Source: Paracoccaceae bacterium (GTDB taxonomy: Bacteria > Pseudomonadota > Alphaproteobacteria > Rhodobacterales > Rhodobacteraceae). Taken from it: a stretch of 38,031 nucleotides of DNA. Made by a program: the position numbers and the translations under genes. The stretch spans positions 1 to 38,031 of the forward strand of contig JAFIEO010000057.1 of the NCBI GenBank assembly GCA_020832445.1, read 5' to 3'. Below, piece after piece: positions 34,074-38,031 of the stretch (within the stretch, counting starts at the first letter, position 1; the number at the start of each line of letters is the position of its first letter). The notes under the pieces were generated by a model. That model did no database searches, had not been told where the DNA came from, and worked only from the letters and a program-made list of their open reading frames with translations.

Positions 34074-34636
34074 TCAAAGCTTACTCAAAGCTATTCGAAG
34101 TGCTGCTATCGAAACGCCGAAACGCTTTGAAAGAATTTCCTCGTCAAGTCCATGAAGACTCACCGCAGATGTTAATGCGCCATCTCCAAACACAATAGCT
34201 TCAACAAATTCGTTAGCCTCACGTTCTTGGAACTGTTCATGCGCATCGTAAAAGTGCATCCCCCCCGCGCGATTTAGATCCGGTGCAAATGGGTCTTCGT
34301 TCTTATGCAGCAGGAAGTGCATTATTTCATGCAATACGGTCCATCGCCTGATGGCCACGTCATCGTATCTGTTCACTTCAATGGCAAACCCATTGTCGCT
34401 GAATGGATCAGTAACAAGGCGTCCGCGCTTATTTCTTGGCATTCCAACAAGATATATGTCGAATCCCATTTCAGTTGCGAGTTTTTTTGCGGAAGGGGTG
34501 GTCCCCCCTCCGCCAATTCCAAGATTGAAGTTCCTTATAAGATGGCGCAGATTCCCTTCGGCTGGAAGCCGATTAAAAAGTTCACGTAGGTGTCGGAAGT
34601 CGAAATTTTGTACGAAAAATCAGCCAATTCAGGCAT
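34074..34636 (-). pseudogene. ImmA/IrrE-family metallopeptidase, frameshifted near its start
   Basis: The readable frame from complement 34619 to the stop at 34074 encodes a zinc peptidase with HEIMHFLLH (HExxH) and a following EREANEFVEAI helix that supplies the third ligand, as in ImmA/IrrE. This frame has no ATG, GTG or TTG before residue MGFDIYLV (complement 34469), yet it is clearly coding upstream (RHLRELFNRLPAEGNLRHL). ATG at complement 34636 starts MPELADF in another frame; adding one T to the five-T run (complement 34619-34615) joins it to FVQNFDFRHLREL. Either a one-base deletion, a sequencing error, or slippage explains this. ImmA-type proteases cut repressors in mobile elements, often beside an Xre regulator, which is absent here. 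Confidence 0.75.
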
Positions 34637-34725
34637 TATATGAGTAATATCAATGGCTTAATTTTGAAATTTCAATATGACTTCCCAGAATCTCAAAATA
34701 GGCCCGTTTTCGACAGACAAGAAAG

Positions 34726-34751
34726 AACCCGCGATGAAATCATCGCGGGTT
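34726..34751 (-). terminator. Perfect 12-bp hairpin terminator downstream of the TniB-like gene
   Basis: AACCCGCGATGA (34726-34737) and TCATCGCGGGTT (34740-34751) are perfect reverse complements separated by AA. On the minus strand the stem is followed by CTTTCTTGTC, a weak T tract. It lies 31 bases after the stop of the TniB-like gene. Confidence 0.7.
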
Positions 34752-34782
34752 CATGCAACTTATTGCTGAAATCTGGAGCGGT

Positions 34783-35625
34783 CTATGATTGGAAAAGTTT
34801 ATGCGGGTCGATCCGGTATGGGTTCTCGATCAACATGACATTTGCACTGTCACATGCACCGGTCCATCGGCCGAACGTTTCCGCGAGATCGGTTCTGGAA
34901 AGATCCGTTTTTCCCGCGGCCTTCGCATGGGCCATGGACTGGATCACCATCTCGATGAAGCGCCCCCAACGCCGCGCCGTCCCATGGATCATCCGATTAT
35001 AGGTATCCTCATCCCGGGCACCCGACACGTCCAGTTTCGCGGCCGCGCCGTAAGAGCACATAATCCCGTCGGCCTCTTCGAGGTTTTGTTGGTTGTAGGC
35101 GATATCGCTGTAGGAGATCGGTTCCAGGAGTGCGATCAATTCATCTGATTCATTCAGGTGCTGGAGAAGCGTCGGAATTCCAGACAGGATCAACAAGATC
35201 GGCCATTCCGGGCGCTTCATCAGGTCCTTCAAACCGTCAAGGATGGTCTTGATCTCCTTCGGGGACTTGTCGTGCATGGTATGTTGAGATTCGTCGATAT
35301 GAACGATGAAAATGCCCTTCCGTTTCAACTGATCCTCGGTCCGGCGCCAGATCATGTCCGAGCTGCGATGGTCGAGGTCGCTGAAATAACCCGAAGCCTT
35401 CAACAGGGCTGACCCTAAATGCTTCCATGCGGTCGTCGTCCGCAGGGATATTCGGGCATACTTGCGTTCAAGCCCTCCCGGGAGCGCTGAGGGGTTTTCA
35501 GCGAAGCCTTTCAGGAGATGCTTGATGTCATGGGATTTCCCCGAGCGGGTCCCGGCGGTCAGGACAAGTCCACGCCCTTCGAAGTGGGTGTCTGCGAGGC
35601 GTGAGGATACGAACTGAGCGAGCAC
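34783..35625 (-). CDS. TniB/TnsC-like AAA ATPase of a transposon, probably 5'-truncated
   Basis: 280 residues from GTG at complement 35625. Walker A TAGTRSGKS is at 24-32, Walker B IFIVHIDESQH near 107-117, and sensor-type LILSGIPTLL near 146-155. These features and the ESQH variant match TniB/TnsC ATPases that pick targets for Tn5053/Tn7-like transposition. Family members usually have 30 or more residues ahead of Walker A than seen here. The minus-strand frame runs on without a start codon into sequence that, on the other strand, encodes an EcoRII-type fragment, so the 5' end was probably lost at a recombination joint. No TniA/TnsB transposase or TniQ flanks it, so it is likely a remnant. 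Confidence 0.75.
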   Translation of the reverse strand: MLAQFVSSRLADTHFEGRGLVLTAGTRSGKSHDIKHLLKGFAENPSALPGGLERKYARISLRTTTAWKHLGSALLKASGYFSDLDHRSSDMIWRRTEDQLKRKGIFIVHIDESQHTMHDKSPKEIKTILDGLKDLMKRPEWPILLILSGIPTLLQHLNESDELIALLEPISYSDIAYNQQNLEEADGIMCSYGAAAKLDVSGARDEDTYNRMIHGTARRWGRFIEMVIQSMAHAKAAGKTDLSRTDLAETFGRWTGACDSANVMLIENPYRIDPHKLFQS

Positions 35626-35628
35626 ACT

Positions 35629-35943
35629 GTCGAATCCTGCCTGAAGGCCCGCGCCTATCGTGACCCTGACTTTCCGGAAACCCGGCTTCGGATGCTAGCC
35701 ACAAAGACTACATGCCGCGACCGCTGGCGGCAGGTCATCAACGAGGCGGACCGAATTTCCGTGAAACACCTGCTGACCTTGCAGGAGGGTGTTTCCGAGG
35801 CACAGTTCCGCGAGATGGTGCAGGCCAATGTGCAGCTTGTTGTACCTGAGCCTCTAATTGGCAAGTTTCCACCTGTCATTCGAACTGATATCATGACTCT
35901 TGAGAGCTTTTTGGGGGATTTGAGGGTGTTGCAACAAGCTTAG
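35629..35943 (+). pseudogene. C-terminal fragment of an EcoRII-type restriction endonuclease
   Basis: The frame, open from about 35605 and homologous from about 35632, gives around 104 residues ending at TAG 35941-35943. RLRMLATKTTCRDRWRQV, EADRI, KHLLTLQEGVSEAQFREM, LVVPEPLIGKFP and MTLESFLGDLR match what I recall of the end of the EcoRII catalytic domain. Full enzymes of this type have about 400 residues and cut at CCWGG-like sites. Everything upstream is missing and is replaced by the oppositely oriented TniB-like gene. No cognate cytosine methyltransferase is in the window. It is a dead stub; the ATG at 35692 is not a genuine start. Confidence 0.75.
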
Positions 35944-36134
35944 TGGAGTTTAGGGTCCGCCTGCTGCACGCGGACTGGTTACAAGTGAATTGCACTATTT
36001 TTTGCGATGAAGACGAAGGTTTCCATACTGCATCTGTTAGCCAGTTAAACCAAGCAGAACGGCGCAGGCAAGTCACGGCGGTAGCCTGTCCCCGCAACCA
36101 ACACTGTTTCTTCAATAAAATCAACATCTTCCAA

Positions 36135-36150
36135 CCCCGCACCCGCGGGG
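36135..36150 (+). promoter_or_regulatory. Short GC hairpin directly upstream of the AAA/M41 protease start
   Basis: CCCCGC-ACCC-GCGGGG is a perfect 6-bp stem with a 4-nt loop, ending five bases before ATG 36156. The GGGG of its 3' arm is the only purine-rich stretch near the start codon, so the stem could mask the ribosome site. Confidence 0.4.
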
Positions 36151-36155
36151 CCGTC

Positions 36156-37625
36156 ATGCGTTCCGCTCTTTTTGCCAGCACCCGCAGCCCTTTGTTAGCG
36201 GAGGATCTCAAGACGGCGATCGAACGTCTTGAGCGTGCAGCTTCCCAGAAAACCCAGACGCGGGTCACACTTGATGACGTTCATGGGCAACCCAAAGCGG
36301 TCAAGGCGCTCCGGCGAGTGGTTGAAGATCTGTGGAGTTATCAGTCCGGGGCGGTGAAGTGGTCAGAAGTCACGAAATCCTTCCTGCTTTTGGGTCCACC
36401 AGGCACCGGAAAGAGCATGATGGCGGCGGGGCTGGCGGGGTCAGCGGGCATCAGCTTCGTGAAGACTTCATATTCAGACTGTCAAAAATTCGGGCACCAA
36501 GGCGACATGCTGAAAGCTCTGAACACCGCCGTTGAAAGCGCCATTTCCGCGGCACCCAGTGTCTTTTTCATTGATGAGATTGACTCTTTTCACAGCCGTG
36601 ACCGGGAAACCGGCTCCAGGAATGGCTACATCATCGGAGTGGTGAACGGCTTGCTGACCCAGATTGACCGGCTGTCGGCGACGCCCGGCGTCATTCTGAT
36701 CGCCGAGACCAATGACGCAAAACGCGTCGATAGCGCCGTCATCAGGCCCGGCCGGTTTGACCGGCATATTCATGTCGGAAAGCCGGACCGGTCCGGAATT
36801 CGATCGATGTTCGAAGAGCCGCTTTCCGGACTGACGGTTGATCCGGTCGAGATCGACAGGCTCTGCGATCAGCTATTGGGGTCGTCCGGAGCGGAGATCG
36901 CCGCATTGATCCGGGATGCACGGACGCGTGCCCGCGCAGAACGCAGCCCGCTGTCGTTCGGGCATCTGAAGTCCGCCGCCGACGCGATCCAGCCCCCGTC
37001 GGAGCCCGGCGTCATCTGGCGGATCAGCGTGCATGAAGCCGGACACCTGCTGGCCGGCCATCTTCTGGGACTTCCCGCTGCCGCACATGCCACCGTTACC
37101 GGAATTTATGGACGAGTCACACGTCCTTACCCCACATGCAAACTCCCGGGAACCATCAGCGATATGATTGTTCATGACCTGTCGGGGCGGGTCGCGGAGA
37201 GGCTGGTCTTCGGCGTGATCAGCCACGGCGCCGGTAGCGGCTTGGAAAGCGATCTCGCCCTGGCGACACGTGCCGCCATTGCCGCCGAGACCAGCTATGG
37301 TTTCGGGACATCCCTGAGCTGGATCGACCCGGAAACGCCGCTCTATCTGCTACCACGCGACATTCAGTCAAGGGTCGAGGCCCGGCTGGCCGCCGCCGAA
37401 GCCCGCACACAGAGGCTTCTGGCGGAGCGGAAACCTGAAATTGAGCGGATCGCCCGGGTTCTGATTGAGAAGCGGGACCTGGATGCAGCGGCGATTTCTG
37501 CGCTGTTGTCTGGCGTCCCCAATGGAACAGTCCACACCATGAGCCCCGCGGAATGTGAGGGCCGCGAAACCCAGCATGTTGATCCCAGTTTCTTGAAGGA
37601 AACCCCCGATGCACAATCACTTTAA
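36156..37625 (+). CDS. FtsH-like AAA+ ATPase/M41 zinc protease without membrane anchor
   Basis: 489 residues. The AAA module has Walker A GPPGTGKS (80-87), Walker B VFFIDEID (136-143), sensor-1 Asn in AETND (184-188) and arginine fingers in RPGRFDR (197-203). The peptidase part has HEAGH (293-297), GRVAERLVFG (344-353) and Asp366 in GLESDLALAT as third zinc ligand. All catalytic elements of FtsH are therefore present, but there is no N-terminal membrane segment, so the protein should be soluble. ATG 36156 is chosen because the frame before it, open back to GTG 35943, looks non-coding and overlaps the EcoRII stub. The next gene starts inside its last codons (37609). Function is unknown; a regulated or defence-related protease is a guess. 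Confidence 0.8.
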   Translation: MRSALFASTRSPLLAEDLKTAIERLERAASQKTQTRVTLDDVHGQPKAVKALRRVVEDLWSYQSGAVKWSEVTKSFLLLGPPGTGKSMMAAGLAGSAGISFVKTSYSDCQKFGHQGDMLKALNTAVESAISAAPSVFFIDEIDSFHSRDRETGSRNGYIIGVVNGLLTQIDRLSATPGVILIAETNDAKRVDSAVIRPGRFDRHIHVGKPDRSGIRSMFEEPLSGLTVDPVEIDRLCDQLLGSSGAEIAALIRDARTRARAERSPLSFGHLKSAADAIQPPSEPGVIWRISVHEAGHLLAGHLLGLPAAAHATVTGIYGRVTRPYPTCKLPGTISDMIVHDLSGRVAERLVFGVISHGAGSGLESDLALATRAAIAAETSYGFGTSLSWIDPETPLYLLPRDIQSRVEARLAAAEARTQRLLAERKPEIERIARVLIEKRDLDAAAISALLSGVPNGTVHTMSPAECEGRETQHVDPSFLKETPDAQSL

Positions 37626-37895
37626 TCCTCACCATCCGATGCGGCATCTGATCTCAACGGTCGCTGAAAGTTTGCTGCGTGATGATCCGGAATATGAAGA
37701 GAGCCCTGCGACTTTGCCGCCGGTAATTCGTCGGATGTACCAGGAATTCCTCCGGTTCCCGGAGCATGGCTCAACGGCGCCACGTCTGGTCGACTTTCTG
37801 CATTATATCAAGAGATTGGATGCGATCTCTCCAAGTGACAGTGATCTGGATGAGGCCCCGGAACTCGGCCGTTGGGCGCTGGTGCGCCGCCCCGC
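37609..37895 (+). pseudogene. Unrecognised partner gene of the AAA/M41 protease, cut by an IS21-family element
   Basis: ATG 37609 overlaps the last 17 bases of the protease gene, so translation is probably coupled. About 96 native residues are readable: His-rich start MHNHFNPHHPMRHLISTVAESLL, an acidic stretch DDPEYEES, then PPVIRRMYQEFLRFPEHGS and LVDFLHYIKRLDAISPSDSDLDEAPELGRWALVRR. I do not recognise the family. No membrane segment or known motif is visible. From 37896 the sequence is the end of an insertion sequence; the frame continues 22 codons into it to a stop at 37960-37962, giving a chimeric tail. The original 3' end lies beyond the window, if it survives. Confidence 0.6.
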
Positions 37896-38031
37896 TGTAA
37901 ATGCTGGATTAAAATTCCCCAGAAGTGCTGGCGCAAAATTCCCCACCTCACGGGTTTGGTGATCAGCCGTTGAGTTGATCAGCGCCTCCGTTCTTGGGTG
38001 GCCTGCCTCGGCGTTTTGGCGGCGGTGGGGG
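37896..38031. mobile_element. One end of an IS21-family insertion sequence (runs off the window)
   Basis: The element begins TGTAAATGCTGG at 37896. Two imperfect subterminal repeats follow at a 24-base interval, ATGCTGG-N3-AAAATTCCCCA (37901-37921) and GTGCTGG-N3-AAAATTCCCCA (37925-37945). TGT ends with multiple internal repeats are typical of IS21. The 3' end of a minus-strand istB-like gene lies just inside. The target duplication cannot be checked because the other end is outside. Confidence 0.75.
37963..38031 (-). CDS. istB: IstB-like IS21 helper ATPase, C-terminal end (rest outside the window)
   Basis: The minus-strand frame from the window edge to TGA (complement 37965-37963) gives 22 residues: five prolines, then KRRGRPPKNGGADQLNG. 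Basic, proline-rich tails with RRGRPPKNG are common at the end of IstB proteins, the AAA ATPase that works with the IstA transposase. The short length limits certainty, but the adjacent IS21-like terminus supports the call. Confidence 0.65.
   Translation of the reverse strand, partial: PPPPPKRRGRPPKNGGADQLNG

Noticed and set aside
34640-35002. Plus-strand open frame of about 120 codons near the TniB-like gene
   Set aside because: Most of it is antisense to the TniB-like ATPase and it runs through the perfect hairpin terminator at 34726-34751.
35943-36155. 71-codon N-terminal extension of the AAA/M41 protease from GTG 35943
   Set aside because: The start overlaps the EcoRII stub stop, the translation has no helical or signal pattern, and AAA homology begins only after ATG 36156.
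1-38031. CRISPR arrays, tRNA or rRNA genes, origin of replication
   Set aside because: No regularly spaced direct repeats, no cloverleaf-like or rRNA-like sequence, and no DnaA-box cluster was noticed on either strand by eye; a dedicated scan was not possible.

Overview
The window reads as chromosome of an alphaproteobacterium of the Rhodobacterales (Rhodobacter/Roseobacter group). This rests on the high-GC codon use, the gene families present (a TIGR01459-type HAD protein, long PstC/PstA permeases, DenD/LtnD-like enzymes) and an alphaproteobacterial-style palindromic repeat. This is inference from sequence alone; no rRNA or tRNA gene is present to fix the taxon.

Layout. 1-126 is the 3' end of a phoB-type response regulator. 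280-2451 is a DEAD-box RNA helicase with a DbpA-like RNA-binding domain and a long basic disordered tail. 2509-4788 (minus) is an orphan molybdenum hydroxylase large subunit with the form II CoxL signature. 4896-12327 is the phosphate unit pstS-pstC-pstA-pstB-phoR behind three 11-bp-phased Pho-box half sites. PstC and PstA both carry large extra periplasmic domains, PhoR has no membrane segment, and no phoU is in the window.

12364-20982 looks like organophosphate scavenging. A NagD-like HAD protein faces away from a DeoR regulator, a Ugp-type ABC importer (ATPase, binding protein, two permeases), a GpdQ-like metallophosphodiesterase and a Na/Pi symporter fused to a PhoU-like domain. Three copies of a GTTGCTTT-type site lie in the divergent promoter. 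With pst-phoR the region forms a phosphate acquisition block: take up a glycerophosphodiester-like compound, cut it, and handle the Pi released. A secreted protein with two fasciclin domains follows (21134-22246).

22482-28579 resembles the Pseudomonas amaA-lysR-amaB arrangement for pipecolate/lysine breakdown, with an added BCCT carrier. 28614-34002 is a sugar-acid catabolic locus: LtnD-like and DenD-like dehydrogenases diverge from a GlcD-like FAD dehydrogenase, a FadR-type GntR regulator and an enolase-superfamily dehydratase, with a GntR-like operator between.

From about 34003 to the end the texture changes to a degraded accessory island. It holds an ImmA/IrrE-like metallopeptidase broken by a one-base slip in a T tract, a 5'-truncated TniB/TnsC-like ATPase, the C-terminal stub of an EcoRII-type restriction enzyme, and a catalytically intact FtsH-like AAA+/M41 protease without membrane anchors. 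The protease overlaps an unrecognised partner gene that is cut by the end of an IS21-family element running off the window. The protease/partner pair is the best candidate here for something undescribed.
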